Made by a program: the position numbers and the translations under genes. From a virus, in IMG/VR virus record IMGVR_UViG_3300009165_000037, positions 1-24,455 of that record: a stretch of 24,455 bases of DNA; one strand, 5' to 3'. Below the pieces are notes generated by a model. That model ran no database searches and was not told the DNA's origin. It was given only the letters and a program-made list of their open reading frames with translations. This document shows, one piece after another, positions 1 to 7,105 of the stretch (position 1 is the first letter of the stretch; each line of letters opens with the position of its first letter).

Positions 1-136
1 AATGTTCCCAACGCAAGGCGTGCATGACGATACAGTGGATGCGTTAGCGTATATCCACCAGTTAGTAAGACCTTCTTTCGATGCCGATGACGGTGGCGAT
101 GAGTGGGAAACTTTAGACGTAATTAGTGGCTACTGA
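1..136 (+). CDS. Terminase large subunit, C-terminal end (5' partial)
   Basis: Only the last 44 residues are present; the gene enters from the left edge (reading frame begins at base 2) and stops with TGA at 134-136. The peptide contains the motif HDDTVDALAY, the usual ending of the RNase H-fold nuclease domain of large terminases, where the paired aspartates help bind the catalytic metal. It is followed by a variable acidic tail ending in DVISGY. The protein would cut concatemeric phage DNA and drive it through the portal. The portal gene follows 11 bases downstream, the standard packaging-gene order, which supports the call. The ATPase part lies outside the window. Confidence 0.85.
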   Translation, partial: MFPTQGVHDDTVDALAYIHQLVRPSFDADDGGDEWETLDVISGY

Positions 137-147
137 TAAGGAACAAA

Positions 148-2148
148 ATGGCTGAAATGAAAGACAACAACGAAGGCGTACAGTGGGATTCTCCTTCTGA
201 TGCTGATAGAGAGCTGACTGCGTTCGTTGTTCAGCATTGTGACCGCTGGCGTGATAACCGTGACCAGAACTACCTAGAAGACTGGTTAGAGTACGAAAGA
301 ATATTTCGTGGTGTTTGGGCTTCTGAAGACCGTACTCGTGACTCTGAGCGTAGTCGACTAATCAGCCCTGCGACGCAGCAAGCGGTAGAAACCCGCCACG
401 CTGAAATCATGGAAGCCGTGTTTGGTAATGGTGAGTTCTTTGACATCAAAGACGACATCATGGACTACAACGGTAACAAGATGGATGTCGAAGCAATCAA
501 GGCATTGTTAAAAGAAGACTTAGAGCGTCATAAGATTCGTAAGTCGATTGACTCGATTGAACTGATGGCAGAGATTTATGGTACTGGCATCGGTGAGATT
601 ATGGTTAAGACGGAGAAAGAGTTTATTCCCGCTACTCAGCCTATTCCGGGCAGTACGCAAGCTGCGTATGGAGTGCAAGAAAAGGAATACTTCTGCGTTA
701 AAGTAAACCCAGTCAATCCTAAGAACTTCCTTATTGACCCTAACGCTACCTCTATTGACGATGCGATGGGTGTTGCGGTTGAGAAGTTTGTCTCGATTCA
801 CAAGGTTGTTGAAGGCATGGAAAAGGGTATCTATCGTAAGGTAGACATTGGACCTGCTGGCAACGACGACGACTTAGAAGTAACTCAAGAAGTTGTCCAA
901 TACCAAGATGACAAGGTTAAGCTCTTAACGTACTACGGATTAGTCCCTAGAGAGTACATAGAACAGCTTGAGAACGAAGATGGTGAGGTAGTTGACCTCT
1001 TCCCCGAGGAAAGCATTGCAGACAACTACAGCGACCTCGTAGAGGCTATTGTGGTCATTGCCAATGATGGTCTCCTGCTCAAGGCAGAACGCAACCCATA
1101 CATGATGCAAGACCGTCCTGTGGTCGCCTATCAGGATGATACCGTTCCTAACCGCTTCTGGGGTCGTGGTACAGTCGAGAAAGCATACAATATGCAAAAG
1201 GCGATTGATGCACAGCTCCGTAGCCACCTAGACAGCCTAGCCCTGACGACAGCTCCAATGATTGCAATGGACGCTACTCGTTTACCTCGTGGTGCTAAGT
1301 TTGAAGTCCGTCCCGGCAAAGCCATTCTTACCAATGGTAATCCTGCTGAGATTATGATGCCGTTTAAGTTTGGACAAACCAGTCCTGAGAACTTCAATAC
1401 CTCGAAAGAGTTTGAGCGTATGCTGCTCATGGCAACCGGTACTTTAGACAGCCAAGGCATGGTAACGCAAGCCACCCGTGATTCTAGCGGTGCTGGTATG
1501 TCGATGGCTGTTTCTGGCATCATCAAGAAGTACAAGCGTACCCTGACAAACTTCCAAGAAGACTTCATGGTCCCGCTGATTAAGAAAGCAGCGTTCCGTT
1601 ATATGCAGTTTGACCCTGAGCGTTATCCTTCTGTTGACATGAAGTTCATGCCTACCGCTACACTGGGTATCATGGCTCGTGAATATGAACAGCAACAGCT
1701 CATTGGCTTGTTACAGACTCTTGGACCTGATACTCCTGTGTTGCCAATCATCCTCAAAGGTATCATTGCTAACTCCAGCCTGTCGAATCGTGCTGAGATG
1801 GAGCAAGCCTTAGAGCAAATGAGTCAGCCAAACCCAGAGCAACAGCAACAACAGCAAATGGCTGTTCAAATGCAGATGGAACAGGCTCAGGCGCAGACAC
1901 AATCGCTTCAAGCCCGTGCAATGCGTGACCAAGCAGAAGCTCAGAAGACCGTGGTTGAGACCCAATTACTGCCTGAAGAACTCAAAGCCAAGGTCATTAG
2001 CTCACTTTCAACCAACATTGATGGTCAAAACCAAGACCAAGAGTTTGAAAAGCGTGCTCGTATCGCTGATTTGATGCTTAAAGAGAAAGACATCGACAAC
2101 AAAGGCAAGATTGTTGAGTTGCAGATGAAAAAAAGCCAGCAAAACTAA
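148..2148 (+). CDS. Portal protein (head-tail connector)
   Basis: A 666-residue protein with ATG at 148 and Shine-Dalgarno AAGGA at 138-142. Portals form the dodecameric channel at one capsid vertex through which DNA is packaged and ejected. The length fits podovirus portals, and the position directly after the terminase and before scaffold and capsid is diagnostic. Visible features include the stretch FLIDPNATSIDDAM (about residues 193-206), a type of motif common in podovirus portals. The C-terminal part (about residues 550-666) is helical and glutamine-rich, with a run of six Gln near residue 565, then a charged coiled-coil-like tail ending in MKKSQQN. The Gln-rich tail probably corresponds to the portal barrel. 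No transmembrane segments are seen. Confidence 0.88.
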   Translation: MAEMKDNNEGVQWDSPSDADRELTAFVVQHCDRWRDNRDQNYLEDWLEYERIFRGVWASEDRTRDSERSRLISPATQQAVETRHAEIMEAVFGNGEFFDIKDDIMDYNGNKMDVEAIKALLKEDLERHKIRKSIDSIELMAEIYGTGIGEIMVKTEKEFIPATQPIPGSTQAAYGVQEKEYFCVKVNPVNPKNFLIDPNATSIDDAMGVAVEKFVSIHKVVEGMEKGIYRKVDIGPAGNDDDLEVTQEVVQYQDDKVKLLTYYGLVPREYIEQLENEDGEVVDLFPEESIADNYSDLVEAIVVIANDGLLLKAERNPYMMQDRPVVAYQDDTVPNRFWGRGTVEKAYNMQKAIDAQLRSHLDSLALTTAPMIAMDATRLPRGAKFEVRPGKAILTNGNPAEIMMPFKFGQTSPENFNTSKEFERMLLMATGTLDSQGMVTQATRDSSGAGMSMAVSGIIKKYKRTLTNFQEDFMVPLIKKAAFRYMQFDPERYPSVDMKFMPTATLGIMAREYEQQQLIGLLQTLGPDTPVLPIILKGIIANSSLSNRAEMEQALEQMSQPNPEQQQQQQMAVQMQMEQAQAQTQSLQARAMRDQAEAQKTVVETQLLPEELKAKVISSLSTNIDGQNQDQEFEKRARIADLMLKEKDIDNKGKIVELQMKKSQQN

Positions 2149-2157
2149 AGAAATAGC

Positions 2158-2186
2158 TTGACAATTTAATCCAGTTGTGGTACACT
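2158..2186 (+). promoter_or_regulatory. Sigma70-type promoter with extended -10
   Basis: A perfect TTGACA (2158-2163) is followed by a 17-base spacer and TACACT (2181-2186), with TG at 2178-2179 giving an extended -10. It sits in the 90-base gap after the portal gene and would start transcription about 50 bases before the ATG at 2239, driving the small ORFs, scaffold and capsid genes. The spacer length and -35 are ideal for host RNA polymerase. A related element lies at 10565-10593. Confidence 0.7.
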
Positions 2187-2238
2187 TCGAAAAGAATGTT
2201 GTATTTAAACAACAGTTTCTCCTTAAGGACAAAGAAAC

Positions 2239-2490
2239 ATGGACAAGAAGTTACAAAGCTATTACGAGAACCGTTTTTCCATGATGGCAACAGACGGTTG
2301 GCAAGATTTAATCGAAGATGCACAGGCGATGTTCAATTCGTTGAACCACGTGCTCTCAATACAGAATGAATCAGACTTAATGGTTAAGAAAGGGCAACTG
2401 GACCTGCTTCAGTGGCTTATTAACCTGAAACCTGCTTCAGAACAGGCTTACGAGCAGCTCATGTCGGGAGACTCAGCAGATGGCTCGTAG
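2239..2490 (+). CDS. Small conserved phage protein of unknown function
   Basis: An 83-residue protein with ATG at 2239 and AAGGA at 2225-2229. It is predicted mostly helical (segments YYENRFSMMATDGWQDLI and a second helix around DLMVKKGQLDLLQWLINL), with no membrane segment or cysteine motif. It is the first gene after the promoter at 2158-2186 and overlaps the next gene by 11 bases, so the two are probably co-translated. Small helical proteins of this type are frequent between portal and scaffold genes in short-tailed phages. I know no function; a role in head assembly is only suggested by location. Confidence 0.75.
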   Translation: MDKKLQSYYENRFSMMATDGWQDLIEDAQAMFNSLNHVLSIQNESDLMVKKGQLDLLQWLINLKPASEQAYEQLMSGDSADGS

Positions 2491-2710
2491 GATGTATGAC
2501 TTCAAATGTGAAGAATCTCATGTGACAGAGGCTTTAGTTGATTATGAGACAACTCAAATTCACTGTCACTGTGGTAAGGAAGCTGTACGGATTATCTCTC
2601 CTGTAAGGGTGAGCTTAGACGGTACAGACCCAGTCTATGTGTCTGCTTACGATAGGTGGGCGAAAAGGCACGAAGACAAACAGAAGCAAGAAGCAAAGCA
2701 AAACGCCTAA
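2480..2710 (+). CDS. Small zinc-ribbon-like (FmdB-like) protein
   Basis: A 76-residue protein overlapping the upstream gene by 11 bases. The first half looks like a degenerate FmdB-type zinc ribbon: Cys10 and His14 (CEESH), then Cys29 and Cys31 (HCHCGK), followed by the beta-strand VRIISPVRVSLDG. The classic family has CxxC in the first knuckle and CPxC in the second, so metal binding here would use an altered set of ligands. The C-terminal part is a basic, charged helix (about residues 58-76) suggesting nucleic acid or protein contact. It sits in the capsid operon just before the scaffold gene. The family resemblance is moderate and the role is unknown. Confidence 0.65.
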   Translation: MARRMYDFKCEESHVTEALVDYETTQIHCHCGKEAVRIISPVRVSLDGTDPVYVSAYDRWAKRHEDKQKQEAKQNA

Positions 2711-2776
2711 GACACCTCGAAAGAGCCTTAGATTATAAATCCTAAAATCACTTGATTCGGTGACAGGAGACTTTAA

Positions 2777-3604
2777 ATGGCAGCAAACTTTATCCAAGAA
2801 GAAGAACTGTTTAATGGCAGTGAGCAAGAAGAAGTACAAGACATTACAACCCCAGTCCCTGACTCAACTGGAGCAGGGCAAGCTGAAGCGGCTGGTGTCA
2901 GTGAACAAGTAGAAGAATTACCAGAGAAGTATCGTGGTAAGTCGGCTATTGAGATTGCTAAGATGCACCAAGAAGCTGAGAAGCTCATCGGTCGTCAAGC
3001 AAACGAAGTTCACGAAGTACGGAGTCTTGCAGACCAGCTCTTAAAACAACAACTCGAAAGCAAGGCTAGAGAAGCAAAGCCGATTGAAGAATCGCTTGAA
3101 GATGACTTTTTTGCAGACCCAACCAGTGCGGTCAACAGACAAGTAGAGAAGCACCCTGCAGTACTTGAAGCAAGACAAGCAGCACTCGAAATGAAGCGCA
3201 TGAAGACAGCACAACAGTTGTCTACCAAGCACCCAGACTTCGCCACTATCGCATCCGATGCTGGTTTCCAAGATTGGGTAAAGTCTTCAGCTATTCGACT
3301 AAACTTGTTTGCCAAAGCTGATGCTGAATTTGATTTTGAATCCGCTGATGAATTGTTAAGCACTTACAAAGAGCTAAAGCAAATCAAACAACAGAATCAA
3401 AATGTCCAATCAGCCGCAGTAGAAAGCAAAGCTCAAGAACAAGCAATGCGTGCAGCTACAGTCGATGTTGGTGGTGCTGGCGAATCAAGCCGAAAGGTGT
3501 ATCGTAGAGCAGACCTAATTAAACTGAAGATGACGGACCCAGACCGTTATATGCAAATGTCCGATGAAATCATGGACGCATATGCATCAGGGCGAGTTAA
3601 GTAA
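2777..3604 (+). CDS. Capsid scaffolding protein
   Basis: A 275-residue, highly charged protein rich in Glu, Gln, Ala and Lys, with ATG at 2777 and AGGAGA at 2765-2770. It has an acidic disordered N-terminus (EEEELFNGSEQEEVQ), long helical segments with coiled-coil character (about residues 70-140 and 190-235), and a basic helical C-terminus (YRRADLIKLKMTDPDRY, then MDAYASGRVK). A basic helical C-terminus is what scaffolds use to bind coat protein. The position immediately upstream of the major capsid gene is the usual one. It would direct procapsid assembly and then leave the head. The assignment rests on composition, size and synteny rather than on a sharp motif. Confidence 0.8.
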   Translation: MAANFIQEEELFNGSEQEEVQDITTPVPDSTGAGQAEAAGVSEQVEELPEKYRGKSAIEIAKMHQEAEKLIGRQANEVHEVRSLADQLLKQQLESKAREAKPIEESLEDDFFADPTSAVNRQVEKHPAVLEARQAALEMKRMKTAQQLSTKHPDFATIASDAGFQDWVKSSAIRLNLFAKADAEFDFESADELLSTYKELKQIKQQNQNVQSAAVESKAQEQAMRAATVDVGGAGESSRKVYRRADLIKLKMTDPDRYMQMSDEIMDAYASGRVK

Positions 3605-3635
3605 TTTTAGCATTTACAATTAAAGGAAACTTATC

Positions 3636-4598
3636 ATGGCATTAGCAAAAGTAGCATACCCCGGCGGTAGTACTTCTATCGTTAACAACACCAATGCAGC
3701 AGTATTCATTCCAGAAATTTGGAGTGACGAAGTCATCGCTGCTTACAAGAAAAACCTCGTATTGGCAAACCTTGTTCGCAAGATGTCTTTCAAAGGTAAG
3801 AAAGGTGATACCCTCCACATTCCTAAGCCAACTCGTGGCACAGCAACCGCTAAAGCAGCTAACACTGCCGTAACGATTCAAGCTGACACCGAGACAGAAG
3901 TTCAGGTTTTGGTAAACAAGCACTTCGAGTACTCACGTTTCATCGAGGACATCACCGAAGTTCAGGCTTTGGCATCGCTCCGTTCTTTCTACACGGAAGA
4001 CGCTGGTTACGCCTTGGCTAAACAAGTTGATGACGAACTCATCGCCTTGGGCAAGTCTTTTGGTAACAGCGACGGCGCTGACTGGGTACACAGCAATTCG
4101 TACTACATCGACGGTACTTCAGGTTTGACAGCTTACGCTGTTGACACTGTAGCTGCTGCTGACGTATTCACCGATGCTGGTTTCCGTAAGCTCATCCAGT
4201 TGATGGACGACGCTGACGTACCAATGGATGGTCGTAAGTTTGCGATTCCTCCTTCACTGCGTAACGCAATCATGGGTATTGACCGTTACAACAGCCGTGA
4301 CTTCGTTGATGCACGTGGCGTTCAAAACGGTCAAATCGGTAATCTGTATGGTATCGACATTTTCGTATCAAGCAATATGCCTACGATTGAAACTGCTGAT
4401 GATAATACCGCTGGCGACGCAGTTAAAGCCGCAATGCTTTTCCATACCGACACAATGGTATTGGCAGAGCAGTTAGGTGTTCGTTCACAGACTCAATACA
4501 AGCAAGATTACTTGGCTACTCTTTACACTGCCGACACATTGTTCGGTGTTAAAGTTGTACGTCCAGAAGCTGGTTTCGTATTGGCTGTAAACGCCTAA
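3636..4598 (+). CDS. Major capsid protein (HK97-fold)
   Basis: A 320-residue protein with ATG at 3636 and a strong AAAGGA at 3622-3627. It begins with a short arm (ALAKVAYPGG), then FIPEIWSDEVIAAYKKNLVLANLVR, which is typical of podovirus coat proteins just before the capsid core. Beta-rich segments follow (DTLHIPKP, FEYSRFIEDITEVQ), then an alpha-rich domain (AKQVDDELIALG) and the late motif FAIPPSLRNAIMGIDRY; it ends VVRPEAGFVLAVNA. Length and features match T7/P-SSP7-class HK97-fold coat proteins. The gene is closed by a strong terminator, fitting a highly expressed capsid operon. It has no proteolysed prohead domain, consistent with the separate scaffold upstream. Confidence 0.92.
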   Translation: MALAKVAYPGGSTSIVNNTNAAVFIPEIWSDEVIAAYKKNLVLANLVRKMSFKGKKGDTLHIPKPTRGTATAKAANTAVTIQADTETEVQVLVNKHFEYSRFIEDITEVQALASLRSFYTEDAGYALAKQVDDELIALGKSFGNSDGADWVHSNSYYIDGTSGLTAYAVDTVAAADVFTDAGFRKLIQLMDDADVPMDGRKFAIPPSLRNAIMGIDRYNSRDFVDARGVQNGQIGNLYGIDIFVSSNMPTIETADDNTAGDAVKAAMLFHTDTMVLAEQLGVRSQTQYKQDYLATLYTADTLFGVKVVRPEAGFVLAVNA

Positions 4599-4610
4599 GT
4601 AGTAAAAACT

Positions 4611-4644
4611 CAAGCTCCTTAGCTTCGGCTAGGGAGTTTGTTTT
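4611..4644 (+). terminator. Rho-independent terminator after the capsid gene
   Basis: A 13-bp stem (4611-4623 paired with 4628-4640, including two G-T wobbles) is capped by a TTCG tetraloop closed by C-G and followed by TTTT at 4641-4644. It lies 12 bases after the capsid stop codon. The T tract is short, so it may attenuate rather than fully stop readthrough into the tail-fibre genes. Confidence 0.85.
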
Positions 4645-4688
4645 AGTGTATTCCTAGAGTGCATTAAAACAAGTCAAGGAGATTAATT

Positions 4689-5885
4689 TTGAGCATATAC
4701 AGAGGCGCAGGTGGTGCAGGAGATGCTGTAGCAGACTCCTCTAGTGAAGCCTTACTAATTCGTGACTTAGCTGTAGAAGTTCAAGCCGATGCTGACGCTG
4801 CTTCTGCAAGTGCTACCGCTGCTTCTGGTTCAGCAAGTGCTGCATCATCTTCAGCAAGTGCTGCAAGTACTTCAGCAAGCAATGCTGCAACCTCAGCAAC
4901 CAACGCATCGAACTCAGCCACCGCTGCAGCTACCTCAGCTACCAATTCTGCTAACTCCGCTACTGCAGCTCAGACTGCAGAGACTAATGCAGAGACAGCA
5001 GAAACCAATGCTGAGACTGCACAGGCTGCTGCAGAGGCTGCACAGCTTGCTGCTGAGACAGCACAGACTGCTGCAGAACTAGCAGAGACTAACGCTGAAA
5101 CTGCAGAAACCAATGCTGAGACTGCAGAGACTAACGCTGTTGCTTCAGCAAGTGCTGCTTCTGGCTCTGCCTCTGCTGCAGCTACATCAGCTACTAATGC
5201 ATCCAATAGTGCAAGTGCAGCATCTACTTCAGCTACGAATGCTTCTAACTCTGCTAGTGCAGCATCTACATCTGCATCTAATGCAGCTACCTCAGAAACC
5301 AATGCTGCAACATCAGCTTCAACAGCAACCACTCAAGCAGGTATAGCAACAACACAAGCTGGTTTAGCATCTACATCAGCAAGCAATGCAGCTACATCCG
5401 AAACGAACGCTGCAGCTAGTGCATCTACTGCTACTACTCAGGCTGGTATCGCTACCACTCAAGCAGGTAATGCAGCCACTAGCGCAACCAATGCTAGTAA
5501 CTCAGCTAGTGCTGCAGCAACTTCTGCTACCAATGCTGCAAACTCTGCTACCTTAGCAGCAAGTTATACACCAAGTCAAACAGGTAACTCAGGTAAGTTC
5601 TTAACTACCAACGGTACAGCTACATCATGGGCTAATGTGGATGCCTTACCTTCTCAGACTGGTAACGCAGGAGAATACTTAACCACCGATGGAACTACTG
5701 CTTCTTGGTCTCCTTTAGATACTGATGCAAACAAAACCACTAAAGGTTTGTACGAACACAGCAACACCATCTCAACCAGCTACTCTATCACTGCAGGTAA
5801 CAACGCACACTCTGTAGGGGCTTTAACAATCGCTTCTGGTGTAACCGTTACTGTACCGTCAAACAGTCGCTGGGTTATCCTCTAA
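4689..5885 (+). CDS. Tail fibre with alanine-heptad shaft
   Basis: A 398-residue protein starting at TTG 4689, supported by AAGGAG at 4676-4681; the first residues MSIYRGAGGAGDAV are a recurrent N-terminus of short-tailed-phage fibres and probably attach to the virion. Residues 34-292 form 37 uninterrupted seven-residue repeats with Ala almost always at positions 2 and 5, as in SATNASN, SASAAST and AETNAET. After that come two copies of a 25-26 residue unit beginning PSQTGN(S/A)G and ending near SW (from about residues 295 and 321), then a beta-rich C-terminus (SYSITAGNNAHSVGALTIAS). The heptads suggest a slender trimeric coiled-coil shaft. The rare TTG start after a terminator may keep expression below that of the capsid gene. 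Likely role: receptor-binding fibre or fibre adaptor. Confidence 0.82.
   Translation: MSIYRGAGGAGDAVADSSSEALLIRDLAVEVQADADAASASATAASGSASAASSSASAASTSASNAATSATNASNSATAAATSATNSANSATAAQTAETNAETAETNAETAQAAAEAAQLAAETAQTAAELAETNAETAETNAETAETNAVASASAASGSASAAATSATNASNSASAASTSATNASNSASAASTSASNAATSETNAATSASTATTQAGIATTQAGLASTSASNAATSETNAAASASTATTQAGIATTQAGNAATSATNASNSASAAATSATNAANSATLAASYTPSQTGNSGKFLTTNGTATSWANVDALPSQTGNAGEYLTTDGTTASWSPLDTDANKTTKGLYEHSNTISTSYSITAGNNAHSVGALTIASGVTVTVPSNSRWVIL
4788..5564 (+). repeat. 37 x 21-nt in-frame degenerate heptad repeat
   Basis: Codons 34-292 of the tail fibre gene are built of consecutive 21-base units coding for 7-residue repeats. Neighbouring units differ by synonymous changes (GCA/GCT/GCC), but some blocks are near-identical. 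For example, the block coding for two AETNAET units occurs twice, and the ...SASTATTQAGIATTQAG block occurs twice. This pattern suggests growth by duplication of multi-heptad blocks followed by drift. Confidence 0.85.
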
Positions 5886-5893
5886 GGAACAAT

Positions 5894-6436
5894 ATGAGCG
5901 TAATATTACAATCTTCAAGTGGCGGCTCAGTCACCCTAAATGAGCCAACAACTGCTAGTAACTTTACAGTTACATTACCTGCTGCTACTGGTACTGTACA
6001 AGTTAGCGGTAATATGCCAGCGTTTAGTGTTTACCGTAGTTCAAATCAATCATTTACATCTAATACAATTAGTAAAATACAATTTAATGCAGAATTATTT
6101 GATACAGCTAATTGTTTTGATAGCACAACAAATTACCGTTTTACCCCTAATGTTGCTGGGTATTATCAAATCAACGCACAATCTAGGATAAGAGGAACTT
6201 CATCAGATAATAAAATTTTATATATTTATAAAAACGGCTCTAATTATGCCGCTATGGATAATTTTGCTTTATCTATTGAATATTTTGCAATCTCATTTTC
6301 TCAAGTTATATATTTTAACGGAACAACAGATTATGTAGAAGTGTATGGATTCTCTAATGGGTCAAATACTACATTTTTAGGTGATGCAACTATTTTATTT
6401 ACATCTTTTAGTGGTTCATTAGTGAGGGCTGCATAA
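5894..6436 (+). CDS. Fibre/tip protein with C1q-like beta-sandwich
   Basis: A 180-residue protein with ATG at 5894 and AAGGA at 5884-5888. It opens with a short N-terminal strand, MSVILQSSSGGSVTL, of the sort found on several fibre proteins in this region. It is followed by a domain resembling C1q/TNF-like trimeric jelly rolls: AFSVYRSSNQSFTSN, then IQFNAELFDTANCFD, FTPNVAGYYQINAQ, and a hydrophobic C-terminus (GDATILFTSFSGSLV). The spacing of F-N, aromatic G-Y-Y and terminal FSG elements is typical of that fold. Such domains end trimeric receptor-binding fibres. Codon use is visibly more AT-rich than the preceding genes, suggesting recent acquisition. The stop codon overlaps the next ATG by one base. 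Confidence 0.75.
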   Translation: MSVILQSSSGGSVTLNEPTTASNFTVTLPAATGTVQVSGNMPAFSVYRSSNQSFTSNTISKIQFNAELFDTANCFDSTTNYRFTPNVAGYYQINAQSRIRGTSSDNKILYIYKNGSNYAAMDNFALSIEYFAISFSQVIYFNGTTDYVEVYGFSNGSNTTFLGDATILFTSFSGSLVRAA

Positions 6437-6615
6437 TGAATTTATATGAAAAAATTATTGCGTTATACCCTTCTTTAGTTGATGCTGATTTTATTCCATC
6501 AATAGGCACAATCACACTACAAAACGATAGTGATAATAAGGGTGACTATATTCGTGCTTGGAATCACCCTAGTTTGCCTATGCCTACTCAGGAGCAATTA
6601 GATGCCGTTAAGTAA
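6436..6615 (+). CDS. Small tail-fibre-assembly-like protein (59 aa)
   Basis: A 59-residue ORF starting at ATG 6436, overlapping the stop of the C1q-like fibre gene (TAATG), and ending at TAA 6613-6615. The C-terminal part DYIRAWNHPSLPMPTQEQLDAVK is a pattern seen repeatedly in small phage proteins encoded beside tail fibre genes, where a W-N-H-P..P.PT..QL segment marks tail-fibre-assembly or XkdW-like proteins. It also shares the short fibre-accessory format with the 64-residue protein at 8194. It probably helps folding or attachment of the adjacent fibre. The next gene begins inside its last four codons, indicating translational coupling. Function is inferred from motif and position only. 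Confidence 0.7.
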   Translation: MNLYEKIIALYPSLVDADFIPSIGTITLQNDSDNKGDYIRAWNHPSLPMPTQEQLDAVK

Positions 6616-7105
6616 AGAAATGCTTAATGAGTTGTTTGAGTACCGTGATGGAGAAATCTATTACAAGGTAAGCCGTAGCCGTAATAAAGCTGGCTCTAAA
6701 GCTGGCACTTATAGAAAGCACGACAACGCTTACCAAGTCATTATTAACGGAAAGCATTACCTTACCCATCGTATTGTATTTATGATGCACAACGGTTTTT
6801 TACCGCAGTTTGTAGACCATATTGACCGCAATCGTTCTAACAATAAAATTGAAAATTTGCGTGAAGCTACATTAGAACAAAATGCCCAAAATTCTAAAAT
6901 ACGCAAAGATGCTACAAGCGGTGTTAAAGGCGTTACTTGGAGCAAAGAAAACAAAGTATGGCGTGTGCGTGTGCAAGCTAATGGTCAACGCAAAGACTTT
7001 GGTGGATTTAAAGATTTGGAACTTGCTCAGTTAGTAGCTATGGAAGCAAGGAATAAATATCATGGCGCATACGCTAATCATGGAGTTACAAAATGTCAGT
7101 TCTAA
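6602..7105 (+). CDS. HNH homing endonuclease with AP2 DNA-binding domain
   Basis: A 167-residue protein with ATG at 6602 and AGGAG at 6590-6594. Residues about 50-95 carry an HNH core: H73 and D75 in VDHIDRNRSNNKIENLR, with conserved Asn at 80-81 and 85. Residues about 105-155 form an AP2-type domain (SGVKGVTWSKENKVWRVRV, then FGGFKDLELAQLVAMEARNKYHG). This HNH-AP2 architecture is typical of free-standing phage homing endonucleases that cut DNA lacking the gene and so spread. It overlaps the upstream ORF by 14 bases and the downstream fibre gene by 13, without disrupting either. It carries the Shine-Dalgarno site of the next gene (GGAG at 7082-7085). It is not required for the virion. Confidence 0.9.
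   Translation: MPLSKEMLNELFEYRDGEIYYKVSRSRNKAGSKAGTYRKHDNAYQVIINGKHYLTHRIVFMMHNGFLPQFVDHIDRNRSNNKIENLREATLEQNAQNSKIRKDATSGVKGVTWSKENKVWRVRVQANGQRKDFGGFKDLELAQLVAMEARNKYHGAYANHGVTKCQF

Noticed and set aside
1131-1568. Minus-strand frame of about 145 codons inside the portal gene
   Set aside because: It lies opposite a clearly coding portal sequence, has no family-like pattern and no neighbours on that strand.
2711-2776. Imperfect dyad TTAGATT-ATA-AATCCTAA in the gap before the scaffold gene
   Set aside because: The stem is short, has a mismatch or bulge and lacks a T tract; it would be a poor terminator.
4638-4668. Promoter-like TTGTTT followed by TGCATTAAA before the fibre gene
   Set aside because: The spacing is 19 bases and both hexamers are weak; it also overlaps the terminator stem end.
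4970-5332. Long minus-strand reading frame opposite the heptad fibre gene (Ala/Val/Leu/Asp rich)
   Set aside because: It is the reverse complement of GCT/GCA/ACT repeat codons, which rarely create stops; there is no ribosome-binding site and it lies within a well supported plus-strand gene.
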